DNA of 64,000 nt from Chlamydoabsidia padenii (Eukaryota > Mucoromycota > Mucoromycetes > Mucorales > Cunninghamellaceae): contig JAIWND010000002.1 in NCBI GenBank assembly GCA_025330725.1, forward strand, positions 1,302,001-1,366,000, read 5' to 3'. Both the position numbers and the translations under genes were made by a program. Below, one piece after another: positions 33,192 through 43,813 of the stretch; positions within the stretch are counted from its first letter, which is position 1, and each line of letters starts with the position of its first letter. Under the pieces are notes generated by a model. It searched no databases and was not told the DNA's origin. It was given only the letters and a program-made list of their open reading frames with translations.

Positions 33192-34186
33192 AGGTCAGCA
33201 AAATAGTAACATAGTTTGATTGATTTTCCTTACCTGCTTGTTTAATCCAATTTGTTCTTCAGTTGTCTTGATTTCCAAAAAGTCAAAAGAATCATCACCA
33301 GGTTTGAGCATATCTTCCATACTAAAGATAGAAGTTGATGTTGGCTCCAAGGATGCATAACTTTGTTGCTGTTCTTCATCAAATCGTAATCCGCGGTCCA
33401 GTCCAGGTGCAATACATGGCGTTTCCAACTCCTCCAAGAATGTAAGATCAACATTAAAGCCTACGTTATCATTGTTTGCGGTTTTGTTGTCAAGTGCTGT
33501 GTCATCCATAACTTCCACTTCTAGGCCACCAGGAGCAAAAGGGAATTGAGATGCCTTTCCCCTGACAAAGTCTTTTGTTGATCCAAATGCACGAGTCAAA
33601 CTGGTAGAGTTAGTTGCCATAAGATTCGCGTCTTGGGCAGTTTCCCGATAGCCAATGAGATCACCATCATATCCTTGTCGCACCACCTGTAGGTCGGTTC
33701 GAGGTTTTGCAAGTTGAGCATGGGCAAATGAGTAGAAATTAGGTTCTTCGTTCCAGCGTCTATTGTAAATTATTTGGTAGAATAAGAAGTATTAGTTTTT
33801 TCCCTTATCGTTGTTGCTGTTGTTGTTTCTTACTCTTGACATTTGTTCAGCCATGAAGATGGGATGCTTTGTTGTGGTGTAAGAAAAAGTTGTTCAAGTT
33901 CCTGTTGTATTTCGGCTTCAGTGGTTTCGTGCTATATATGTACATGATAAGAAAGAAGAATTGAATATTGGATTAGTATGATTCAATACGTTATTGCTTT
34001 TCAACCCTGTCCTTACCTTGAACGCGGATGGTGATTTGGTGGCAATACTATCAAACACCTGAGCAAGCTTTTCGGTTGTCACTGTTTTAAAATAAAATAA
34101 AAAAAGTCAAAAGGGTTAATAAAACATCATTCATAGGTTAATTTAATCACTTTCTCCATCAAGTTGAACTTACATTGATTATTCAT
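28680..34186 (-). CDS. SKI2: Ski2-type DExH RNA helicase of the SKI complex
   Basis: Cytoplasmic helicase that feeds mRNA 3' to 5' into the exosome. A long gene with about 19 exons, from ATG at 34186 ([17 protein letters not shown]) to SLYF-stop at 28680. Helicase motifs are [11 protein letters not shown] (Walker A), [22 protein letters not shown] (DEVH box), [47 protein letters not shown] and [12 protein letters not shown]. Family-specific parts are the insertion/arch domain and the C-terminal helical domain ending [18 protein letters not shown], then [14 protein letters not shown]. Between motifs III and IV lies an Arg/Gly block with several RGG units (about 31840-31920). Introns contain long homopolymers (A39 near 31132-31170, T72 at 31686-31757, plus strand). 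The tiny last exon (28680-28688) is supported by the conserved SLY terminus. Confidence 0.95.
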
Positions 34187-34363
34187 TATTATAATCGAAT
34201 TGAATTAAAAAAAAAGCAAGAGAAAGAGGGAAGGAAAAGAAAATTTTGGCTTTGGGTGGCATTTATATTTAAATTCCGGTTCTTCCAAATCCGGAAAACG
34301 GAAGACCCAAGGATACAATTATGAAATACGAGATAGTTTTAACACCTTGTTAACAAATCATCG

Positions 34364-34407
<44 letters not shown>

Positions 34408-34648
34408 GTGCTCTATAATATCATATGCATTATTAATACCAACTAACATATGTGATTCGTATATACGCATGATGTCCCGAAGTATCATTTCGGAAAGCAT
34501 AACCCACCAGCAAAGTAAACTCAGTGATGTATCAATGGCAAGACAAAGCATCATTATATGTACTTGCACAATCAAAAGAGCAGAACACTTTAAAAGTACT
34601 GTAATAAAAAGAAGAAACGTGCCCCAACCAACGGAAACAAAGAGCAAG
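34187..34648. other. Intergenic region between SKI2 promoter and LTR element
   Basis: About 460 bp. It contains the SKI2 promoter side and a run of about 41 A at 34365-34405. The remaining sequence up to the LTR is AT-rich without a recognisable gene. Confidence 0.4.
34269..34282 (-). promoter_or_regulatory. TTCAAATCCCG-like element upstream of SKI2
   Basis: The plus strand reads TTAAATTCCGGTTC followed at about 34284 by TTCCAAATCCGG, 85-110 bp upstream of the SKI2 ATG. These are degenerate members of the recurrent set, arranged in tandem. Function is inferred. Confidence 0.35.
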
Positions 34649-34906
34649 TGTCGTTTGAACTATAAGACGAGTATTCCTTTTATATATCAGGTGAAGAATA
34701 ATGTTTTTATTAAAAGTGAAGTCTACATATATATATACTATTCTATTATCGGAGTCTATGGCTGAATTGGTTATATCGAAGCATCTAGATGTTAAAAGAT
34801 TTATCGAGAGAGAAAGAAGAGAAAGAAGAGAAAGGAGAAAGAGACAAAAAGAAATTTCCAGATTGATATCTAATTTTCCAGAGAAAATCACTTTTTATCT
34901 CCGACA
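34649..34906 (-). repeat. LTR copy, 3' end in element orientation
   Basis: 258 bp, TGTCG...CGACA. It contains TATATATATATA and, in minus orientation, TATATAAAAGG as a possible TATA box near its end. It matches 36151-36408 over its full length. Confidence 0.88.
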
Positions 34907-36150
34907 TCATTCCCCACGGGGAGAAGAATCGACCACGATTCCAAGTAAGGTCCAAAAGAAAAAGGTCGAATTACCAGGGCAACACCGAGGGGAAGGGGAA
35001 AAAAAAAAAAATCAGGCACCACCGAGATCCATACCATAACGTCAATTACATCCATAAAGCAGTATCCGCTGTTGTCCATATTCATGCTGTTGTTCCTGTT
35101 ATCGCTAAACACTGCTGATTCACCTTTCCCATTGCTTGTTATTGTTCATTTTGCTGTATGTCGTACCGTAAAAAAAAGAGAGAAAGAGTCCACCGTTCAT
35201 CATAATTGTCTTCACACTTGAAACCGTCCATGCCGCCGGCGTGATCCAACTGAACGATCTAAATCCAATAATCCAAATAATAATCCAAAGTAATCGAGTA
35301 ATCCATGTAAGGTGTCCAAATAAACCACATAAGTAAACCAAATAATCCGAGTACGTAATCCGAGAAAGTAAACCAAGTAAACCAAGTAAGTAATCCGAGT
35401 CAATAATCCAAATAATCCAAAGTAAATAAACCAGACAATACGAGCAATCCCAATAATACTAACAAAGCAGGTTTCATAACCGTCGTAAGATTCATTAGCC
35501 GATAACCAGGCAGTAAGTGTGATCCTAATCAATGATCCATAAATCAATGTTCCATCATCCAATAAGCAAGAATAGTTCGTTGATCCAATAGTAGTCGCCA
35601 ATAATAATAAAGATCTTCTAATCGAACACAACAGAATTATACATGTCAAGGTCCAAGGTTCAGCCATTCATTCAAAGCAACCGTGTGAGTCCAGTCATCC
35701 AATGAGCAATACCAACATTAAAGAACCATAGTTGGGAGGAAGGTACTAGTATCATCATAATAAATGTGAGCCAATCATGCACATCGAACGAGCCAGTAAG
35801 AACCAATACTAAGAGAGCCGAATAGTAAAGGAACTGAAGAGAGTGAGCGAGCCAACCAGATAATATACTTAAGCACAGTGCTAGCCATAGGAGTCCATCA
35901 TATACTAATTCAAGAGTCACCGAACCAATAGTATGTATGTAAGCTACGCATCCATATCACCAACAGCAAGCCATGTATGTCTTGCTGATTAGACGTCCAA
36001 GATTCACCGCATTGTTCCAACCATGTACTTGCCCCTCCTTAAGAATTGTTGTCCCCAACAATTCCCAAAGATTCACCAACGCAAGCCAGGAGCAAAGTAT
36101 CGCCGTACCAAAAGGAAAGCCAGAGGATCGAAACGTAAACAAGCTACCAG
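34907..36150 (-). other. Internal region of the LTR element
   Basis: 1244 bp without a retroviral-type frame. The part 35255-35460 is an imperfect array of AATCC/AACC-containing words (AATAATCCAAA, GTAAACCAA, GTAATCCGAG). The longest minus frame is 35212-35667, 151 residues, partly reading this array, with no domain I know. The array may reflect RNA structure or packaging, but this is inference. Confidence 0.6.
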
Positions 36151-36408
36151 TGTCGTTTGAACTATAAGACGAGTATTCCTTTTATATATCAGGTGAAGAA
36201 TAATGTTTTTATTAAAAGTGAAGTCTACATATATATATACTATTCTATTATCGGAGTCTATGGCTGAATTGGTTATATCGAAGCATCTAGATGTTAAAAG
36301 ATTTATCGAGAGAGAAAGAAGAGAAAGAAGAGAAAGGAGAAAGAGACAAAAAGAAATTTCCAGATTGATATCTAATTTTCCAGAGAAAATCACTTTTTAT
36401 CTCCGACA
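36151..36408 (-). repeat. LTR copy, 5' end in element orientation
   Basis: 258 bp matching 34649-34906 with no difference noticed. It is followed outward by the CAAG duplication and, 46 bp on, by the end of a tRNA gene. Confidence 0.88.
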
Positions 36409-36453
36409 CAAGACATTCCAACTCCGATCCACGGGAATTGAAGCAAAAGAGAA

Positions 36454-36524
36454 TGCCGAGACTGAGAATCGAACTCAGGTCAGTGCGGCCACAACGCAAT
36501 GTACTGCCACTATACTATCTCGGC
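36454..36524 (-). tRNA. tRNA-His (GTG)
   Basis: The minus strand folds as a cloverleaf. The acceptor stem is GCCGAGA/TCTCGGC with discriminator A, the D-arm starts GTATAGTGGC, the anticodon loop is TTGTGGC with GTG, and the T-stem CTGAG/CTCAG encloses TTCGATT. Length is 71 with the discriminator. Wording is close to eukaryotic tRNA-His. Position -1 is A, so the required G-1 would be added by Thg1, as usual. The anticodon stem has one mismatch (position 27 T against 43 C). A TTTT terminator lies 6 bases downstream (36445-36448). No intron is seen. Confidence 0.9.
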
Positions 36525-36686
36525 TCCTATATTAACCGAAACTGCAAAGTACTATATAAAACACTAAAGCGGGGTTTCAATTCACCACGGGAAAAATATG
36601 GACCAATATGGATCATTAGGTTCGAGGAGCATCACATCACCAGGTAGCTTGAGCATTATCGTTAACAAGAAGAGGTACCACCATCT

Positions 36687-36736
<50 letters not shown>

Positions 36737-36955
36737 ATCATCTAAAAGAAAAAAAAAAGACGAAGGGAGCACAACGGCAAGATCTTTTACCTGTATTAAA
36801 ATCGATCAGGCACTTTGAATACCATCGTTAAGCAAGAGGGAGGATTATCATCTTTATTGACCTACAGCTTGATTCCCACTTAAGGGTGGATGAGTGATTT
36901 AAGTGATTACTTTTTTTCATGACCATGATAGCGTTCTTTTTCTTCAAGGAGAAGG
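36525..36955. other. Interval with T-run between tRNA-His and tandem repeats
   Basis: About 430 bp. It contains GCGGGGTTTCAATTC at 36570 (element-like) and a run of about 43 T at 36691-36733. No gene is seen. Confidence 0.4.
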
Positions 36956-37605
36956 TATGGCCTCAAGATGGTTTTACCCTGACTTTTGTGAAAAAAAAAG
37001 TTGCAGAATGAAAATTGACACTTAAGATAAAACTTATTTCAAAACCCGCTTACCCTCGCCTTGAATCTTGAGAGTGCTCTACTAGCTTAATGAACAAGCG
37101 GTGCTAATGACAAAAGTGACCATGTGCATTTCTTAGACTATTTCCAACAAAATTTACATAATGACCAATATACCAAGTCCTCTGTATGAAGCAGTATAGC
37201 CTCAAGATCGTTTTAACTTGACTTTTGTGAAAAAAAGTTGCAGAATGAAAATTGACACACAAGATAAAACCTATTTCAAAATCCGCTTACTCTCGCCTTA
37301 AATCTTGAGAGTGCTCTACTAGCTTAATGAACAAGCGATGCTAATGACAAAAGTGACCATGTGCATTCCTTAGCCTATTTCCAACAAACTTTACATAATG
37401 GCCAATATACCAAGTCCACTGTATGGAGCAGTATAGCCTCAATATTGTTTTACCCTGACTTTTGTAAAAAAAAAAAAAAAAAAAAAAAAAGAGTTGCAGA
37501 ATGAAAAAATTGACACACAAGATAAAACTTAATTCAAAATCCGCTTACTCTCGCCTTGAATCTTAAGAGAGCTCTACTACCTTAATGGACAAGCGATACT
37601 ATTTA
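36956..37605 (+). repeat. Tandem array of about 240-bp units (2.7 copies)
   Basis: Units start at about 36956, 37195 and 37432 with TATGGCCTCAAG or TATAGCCTCAA. Each continues with CTGACTTTTGT, an A run of variable length (9, 7 and 25), GTTGCAGAATGAAAA, TTGACAC and AAGATAAAAC. Then come a TTCAAAAYCCGCTTAC core, CTCGCCTT, AGAG-GCTCTACTA and CGGTGCTAATGAC-type words. The third unit breaks off near 37605. Units differ by scattered changes and by A-run length. Each carries one copy of the promoter-like core. No coding potential is seen. Confidence 0.85.
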
Positions 37606-37931
37606 AATACCGACATTTTTTGAAGCATGGAAAAGCAAATCCCATGATATTTATTCCTTTTCCTCCTTCTTTGCATTCAAACAACTCTAATACATCAATG
37701 CTTACAGAATGGATATGTAATAATAGATGTAAAGCAAATAAAGCAGTAACTTTGTGTTTGGTGATGGCCTTTATGAAAAAAGAAATGAAACTTGGACAAT
37801 GGTCTCACTTTTCTTTCTTTTCTTTTCTTTCTTTCTTTCTTTCTGTTTTTGTTTTGTAGATCTGCAACCAAAAAACAGGTACCACCACTTCCACCTTGAT
37901 TGTTATTGCTATCACAACTAGGATTACGACA
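37606..37931. promoter_or_regulatory. Upstream region of eIF2B-alpha gene
   Basis: About 326 bp. It contains TTTAAATACCGAC at about 37603-37614 (same form as the site before DAD1), a TTTC microsatellite near 37815-37842 and a TTTTGTAG acceptor-like end at 37852-37859. This may be a 5'-UTR intron. Inferred. Confidence 0.35.
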
Positions 37932-39238
37932 ATGACTTTTGACATATTGTCTTATTACAACGAATGTCTTGCTGAAGAAAAAGTAAGAAGAGGGAAACGA
38001 TGATTAACTGACAATGATTGACTCATGATCTTTCCCCCTTTTGTAGGAACCTTCTATCTCCATGGTGCGATCCTTGACAGAATTCGTACGGCGAAGCTCA
38101 GGTAAAGACAAATATAAAGTGAAAACACAGTATACTCCTATCTCACTACTCTTTTATTTTTTTTTTATTTTTTTACCAGCTCCTACCATGTCTGAATTCA
38201 TGACTAATTTGAGAGAATCGAGGGTAACTTTGCAAGAGCATATTAGGAACTCAGTTGGAATGCTAGCTGGACATGACCTCTTTATGGCTTTATTCACTCA
38301 CTTCGCTCAAGAATATATGGTAAAATACTACTCTCAATACAGACATATACACATTATACCAATTAACTATTGGGTCTGGGTTATCTTTTTAGGGAATGGA
38401 TCAAAAAGGGGAATTCGGCCACTTCAAGGATCATGTATTGGACCGGACTGATCTGGTTTTGGATCGCATTCATCAATCACAATGGGAAACTGCTCGATTA
38501 GGTGCCCTATTTATCAATGACAAGGGTATCATCTTGGTGCCTGTTCCTTGTAGGTCAATCATGAAAATGCTGGATCATGCCTTCCAGGTAGAAAACAAAC
38601 GGTTCAAGGTACTCATGGCTGAAGGTGGACCCGCTGGTGAAGGGTAAGTGAACACGACGACAGACAATGCCAAAAAAAAAAAGAAAACGTGATATTGATT
38701 TATTCGGCTGATGTAGGTTGCGGGCTGCAAAAAAGTTACAAGCATCGGGAATTCCCTGTCAAGTAATATTGGATTGTGCTATAGCGTACGTGATGGATAA
38801 AGTGGACATTATATTTGTAGGTGCTCAAGGTGTCGTGGAAAATGGTGGTATCATCAATCGAATTGGAACCTATCAAATGGCATTGGTGGCAAAAGCTCTG
38901 GAAAAACCTGTCTATGTTGTAGCAGAAAGGTAAATACATTGTGATGTGAATGTTTATGATCTTTATTACTTGTCTTTTAACTCTTTTGTATATGTATTAA
39001 TAGTTACAAGTTTGTCCGCATGTATCCTTTGAATCAATATGATTTACCATCTGCTACCCCCGAAATAGTCAATTTTGCGACATCAAATCGCCTTACCCAT
39101 AGCTCACCTTTAGAATTAGTCACATCGAACCCCTCTGTAGATTACACGCCTCCACAATACTTGACACTACTATTTACTGACTTGGGGGTGCTTACTCCTG
39201 GCGGTGTTAGTGATGAATTGATAAAGTTGTATTTATGA
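37932..39238 (+). CDS. GCN3: Translation initiation factor eIF2B subunit alpha
   Basis: Regulatory subunit of the eIF2B guanine-nucleotide exchange factor; it senses phosphorylated eIF2 in the integrated stress response. Seven exons (37932-37982, 38047-38101, 38180-38319, 38393-38643, 38717-38929, 39004-39238; the last join ES-YKF) make about 310 residues, the family length. Conserved segments are [14 protein letters not shown] and [20 protein letters not shown], then [10 protein letters not shown] and [14 protein letters not shown]. The active-fold part reads [40 protein letters not shown] and [20 protein letters not shown]. The end is [20 protein letters not shown]. Confidence 0.95.
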
Positions 39239-40305
39239 AATGATTAATAGATTTAATTAATAAAACTGTATACTTTTTACCGTTTGATGTCTTACTTTGT
39301 TGGAGCTTGATTATTGTGTTCCATTATCATATAGGGCATGTTGCATTCTACTCTCACAAAAAATGTGTACGATCGTGTACTCCGTATGAGAGTAATGCAG
39401 GGTGATCCATGCATCCTTCGCCCGAACTGTCATGATCTTGAATTCAAGGCAGGACAGTGTCAGCTGCATGAATCGGGATTTGAATTTCAGAAAAATCAAG
39501 ACTACTACTTTGCCAAGTCTGTGGCATACACATTGGATCTCACACAAGTACAAATGTTGAAGAGTCGACAATCCCCTACAAGGCCAGTCGTTCCAAATTT
39601 CAAACCCAGATTAACAGAAAAGTATTCACATCCGAGTGTGAAGATGAAAATTTCAAAATTAACCACCCGGTACTAAGATAAGAAGAATTTTGGTAGAAAA
39701 GTCTTTTTTTGATTAATAAAGATAATACTCTTTTGAGCGAACCCATATGAATTTCATGGATCAAGTTAGTTTCTTCATTTCCAAGCTGCGGCGTTTGAAT
39801 TGGCCGTGTTATATTAGTACCTTTTGATACTTCCAACAGCAGGCATGTTGAGACACCTCAAAAGATACACAGATGACGGAAGTAAATATATAACAAATTA
39901 ATGCAAGGTTTCTCACTGGAATTATCAAATGGCTCCATGCCATTCTTTTAATAGAGTGTACCCTGAGACAGGGCCACGCGCTTTTGGTGTAACCGAAATT
40001 GAACCTCCCTCATTTTTTTTCCTTTGCCGACCCCCTTTTTTCCCTTCACTCTCTCTTTCACTTTTCCATTACTTGATTCTTATTGTCACACTCTTGCTCT
40101 TATGCCCAGTCCATCGGGCTTATTCTGAAGAAGAACTGTATACAACAACTCTTTATACCATTATACACTTTATCTACAACAAAAAAGGTAAATAAAAAAA
40201 AAGTGATATATTAATTAAAACCGCTACAATATGAACTAACGAATTCAACTCCTTTGTTAACGCAGGTTATACTGTTTATTGCTCACATACCACCCTTCCT
40301 CATCA
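39239..40305. other. Upstream region and probable 5'-UTR intron of GAS2-domain gene
   Basis: About 1.07 kb. A frame at 39338-39676 (up to 112 residues) has no recognisable content and contains an element-like GAATCGGGATTTGAATTTC (39472). The run AAAAAG|GTAAAT near 40187 and CGCAG at 40265 would delimit a 5'-UTR intron ending 41 bp before the ATG. No other gene is seen. Confidence 0.4.
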
Positions 40306-43300
40306 ATGCAACAAGGCAAAAAAACTAACAACATGAACGATATTAGCGGCGTTGTCAATATCTGGTCTCCTTTGGACAAATTACATGCAATAGAACAAGA
40401 TATCAAGAACCTTTTGACTCAACATGAAGGACTCTCCTACAATGATATGGCGGACGGGTTTGAAGCAATCAAGGCTCAACTGACTATATGGATGGAAAAT
40501 GCACACTTGACGATATTCACCCTGGAACAAAAAGCAAAGGAAGGTGCTACAATGTCGTCCTCTGACTTGGCATCTCTACAAACCAAAATGGCTGAAATGG
40601 AAGGTCTTATGGGACATTTTGGGGATATCAGCGAATTGATGGATGAAAAATTCGATGATACCACCAGCAACATGGAAAAAATGGATGATACGGATGGTAG
40701 CACCTCATCAACAATGGCATTAGCAGCAAAACGGATGGCATTTAAGATGGGGATCACTAAATTACAGTCTGAATGGTCTGGCTTGCATCATTTTATGGTC
40801 TCAGTTACAAAGCAGGTGGAATCAGCAAATGAAAAACAGGAACTCTTGGTGATGATGGAAAATATCATACTGGACATTGATAATTTGACATCTACGATCT
40901 TTGAGTATCAAGAAAAACGATATTTGGGTCTGGCGGTGACGACAACAAACACTGGATCAGCAACAATGACTTCTAGTACAAATGATACGCCTTCAGTACA
41001 ACACACCAATACAACGACAAAAGCTAATGGTGATACCTCTCCCAAGGATGAATCTATATTGGCTGATTTGGATCAACGTGTCAAACCGGTCTTCTTTAAT
41101 GTAGAAAAAGTCTATGCCAGAATGAATTCAACAACTCGGTCTCTTGATGGTGATTCTGGTATCCTCGTGCGCAAACATCGTCTGGTACAAGAAAAATGGG
41201 AATGTCTTCGGATTGAAATCGATGAACTCAAGGATGAACTCAAGGAAGATCGATGGCTCTCGGTGTTCCGTCAGGTGGCTGATCAGGTGGATACGATGAT
41301 TAATGTACTCAACAAGGCGGTGCAAGATTGTTATAGCACTATCCAACAAATCATCGACTGGCACGAACTTGTACAACAAGTGAATTATAGTGGAATAAAC
41401 AGCAACAACGACCCATCAAGTCCTCACTCATCAAGTACATTCGATAAACTGTCGAAAACATTTATGCGATCCTTTCCGAAAAGTCATCAATCATCCGCCT
41501 CGGTCACTTCTACATCATCTACATCATCATCTACCATACAACCTCCACCATTTGATCTCAAAAAACTACGATTGGTGGAAAAAAACTTTGAAGCCAAGTA
41601 CACGTATTACACTCCTTCCATTGATCGTATGCTGGAAATGTTAGGTAATGGTATTGCTTCGCGGAAAACAAAAGACGACTCGACCTGTAAACGACAATCA
41701 GCGATGTTATCAAGGTGGGAACAACTTAAAGCAACAATGGACGATTTGCGGGTGCGTGATTTGGCGAATGCGGAAAAATATCTGATGGAACCACCTTACA
41801 GTCCAGCAAGCTCGATACAAAGCGACAAAAGTCATCATGGAATATGGAAAAGCATACGTCGGCGGACATCAAATCAAGATAACATTAACACAGCAGACAA
41901 CAATACCAAAATTAGATCAGCATCGACTATTAATGGCTTAACAAGGATAAACTCACCGGCATTTCAACATGACGAGCATCGGCGTGTGCGAAGTGTAACA
42001 CCCAGCAGCGGATCCCAACAACAGTATGATCGTTATAAACAATCAACAAAAGCTTACAATCGACAACAACGAACAACAAGTCCACCATCCGCCTACCAAC
42101 ACCGAAACATGCGACCGAGTACCTCAGAAACATCATCTCTAGGGTCTGGCTCACCGATACTTCGACCTACTTTTAATGGCCGCAAATCCCTTACACCTTC
42201 TCGACCAGCATGGACAACAAGTATCAAACCTGACAAACCTGAATTCTCTTCTGTGGAACCTCTGTGGAAAGGTGAAAGTCGTGCAATTGCTTCTGCATCT
42301 GAAGATGACTCTTCTCTAACTCGTCATGCTCAAGCAAGGAAAAGTCTTGTCCCTCGGCCACCATCAGCACAGCACCACACCAAAGAAGCATCATTTATGA
42401 AACCGACAAAAAGCACCATGCTACGAAAACGATCACAAAGTGTGGAACCACCAGATATCAGTCGACCAAAAACACCAACACGGACCAAGGTACAACCAGC
42501 AACTATTGGATCAAATACGGGACGTCGGACGAAAACGCCAGCATCAATTCAACTATATCATCATATACCACCTCGACCAAGAAGTAGTCTTGCTCGACAG
42601 GAATCACACAACTTGTTACCTTATATGGATCGGGAACGAGCTCGTTACAATGACGACACAGCATCACCAACACGACGGACACGCACACCCTCACTGATAC
42701 CAAGACCAAAAACACCCACTTTTGCACAAAAGGACTTTCTTCGATCAACCTCACCCAGTCTGATTCCACGACCACGCTCATCCTTGCGAATGTATCAACA
42801 GGGCAATCAAAACATACCACCAGTACCACCAATACCGAACAACCTCGAACGGCCATCCATTCATTTGTTGAAAGTAGGGATATTGAACAAAGAGGATATT
42901 TATGAAGAAGCCGAACGTGATGATTGTAGCTCTTCACCATTATCACCATGCACATTCCCTGACTCATCTCTATCTATACCCTCTATTTTTGATAGCAATG
43001 ATACATCGCCATTATACCAGCAACAGCATTATATCGACAAACCACGATCATCCATTATTCCTTCTCACAGTGGCATCAACACCAACACTAATAACACCAA
43101 CGTCTCTTCCTCTAATCCACAAAAAAGGAGAGAGCTTTTAAAGAAACGATCAATGCCAGCATTAGCAATCCAGCGATCAGGCTCACCATTCCAGTCATCA
43201 CCAAAGACACCGACAATACGAACAACAACACCCGGATCATTCTCGGTCCATCCTACAACTACAACATCACGACGTCAGCGACTAGGTTATTACTCCGAGG

Positions 43301-43728
43301 ACGAAGACGATTTGGAGGAAGATGGGGTGTCAACACCACACGATGCGACTCATCCGATCTATACAGGTGATCCACGTGATCCTTTGGATATGGAAATCGC
43401 CACTATCCTCAACTCAAGTCCAATTGTCATGCATTGTCAAAAGAGTCCTCAAGGTGTGGGTAAATACTACTTTGGTAACGAATTGAATCCTACACTTGGT
43501 GGTGGCAAGAAACTTTATACGTGCAAGTTAATCAATTATAATGGACGAAGGCGACAACATGGTGGGTCGGTGATCTCTAGCAACAAGGTTTTGGTCAGGG
43601 TCGGCGGGGGTAAGTGATAAACATCAATCATTGGACAACAAAATCGCTTATTGGCATCTATTTTTTTTTTTGGAGTAGGCTGGACTGAATTATCACAATT
43701 CTTATTAGATCATGCATTGTTTCTTTAA
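40306..43728 (+). CDS. GAS2 (GAR)-domain microtubule-associated protein
   Basis: About 1100 residues in one long exon (40306-43609) plus a short last exon (43679-43728). The first 400 residues are predicted helical, spectrin-like (LDKLHAIEQDIKNLLTQHEG, WECLRIEIDELKDELKEDRW). The middle is basic, Ser/Pro/Arg-rich and disordered, with repeated TPSLIPRPKTP-like motifs typical of microtubule binders. The C-terminus is a GAS2 domain (DPLDMEIATILNSS, GVGKYYFG, KLINYNG...VLVRVGGG), completed only by the last exon, which gives the diagnostic W in VGGGWTELSQFLLDH. Reading through the donor would lose this. GAS2 domains bind microtubules (family knowledge). The first ATG is used; an upstream in-frame TTG is not a likely start. 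Confidence 0.88.
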
Positions 43729-43776
43729 ATAAAACTTTGGGGGATCACTTCTTTTTGACCTTTATCACACACGCAC

Positions 43777-43813
<37 letters not shown>

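Larger units (their letters stand above)
34649..36408 (-). mobile_element. Compact non-autonomous LTR retrotransposon (TRIM/LARD-like)
   Basis: Two direct repeats of 258 bp (34649-34906 and 36151-36408) that look identical by eye flank 1244 bp. Each begins TGTCG and ends CGACA, the TG...CA and inverted-repeat ends of LTRs. The element is bordered by CAAG on both sides (34645-34648, 36409-36412), a 4-bp target-site duplication. Next to the right-hand LTR, minus-strand TGGTAGC begins one base inside (36149 downward). Together with the GGATCGAAAC block (36125-36134) it resembles the 3' end and T-arm of initiator tRNA-Met, so this is a probable primer-binding site and sets a minus orientation. 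GTGGGGAATGA at the other end (34907-34917) would be the polypurine tract. No gag, protease, RT or integrase motif is seen inside, so it must be mobilised in trans. Identical LTRs imply a recent insertion. Confidence 0.85.

Noticed and set aside
34649..36408. Hidden gag-pol in the LTR element
   Set aside because: Both strands were read across the interior; no protease, RT YxDD, RNase H or integrase zinc/DDE pattern was found, and the longest frame overlaps the AATCC array.
37030..37110. tRNA-like words (GCTAGTAGAGC and GCGGGTTTTGAA on the minus strand) in the 240-bp repeat, suggesting a tRNA-derived SINE
   Set aside because: The A-box-like and B-box-like words do not give a cloverleaf or correct spacing, and the units lack a tail or target duplications. 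Left as an unclassified tandem repeat.
39338..39676. 112-residue plus-strand frame after the eIF2B-alpha gene
   Set aside because: No domain, no upstream signal in a sensible place, and it overlaps the 3' region of the gene before it. Kept as non-coding.
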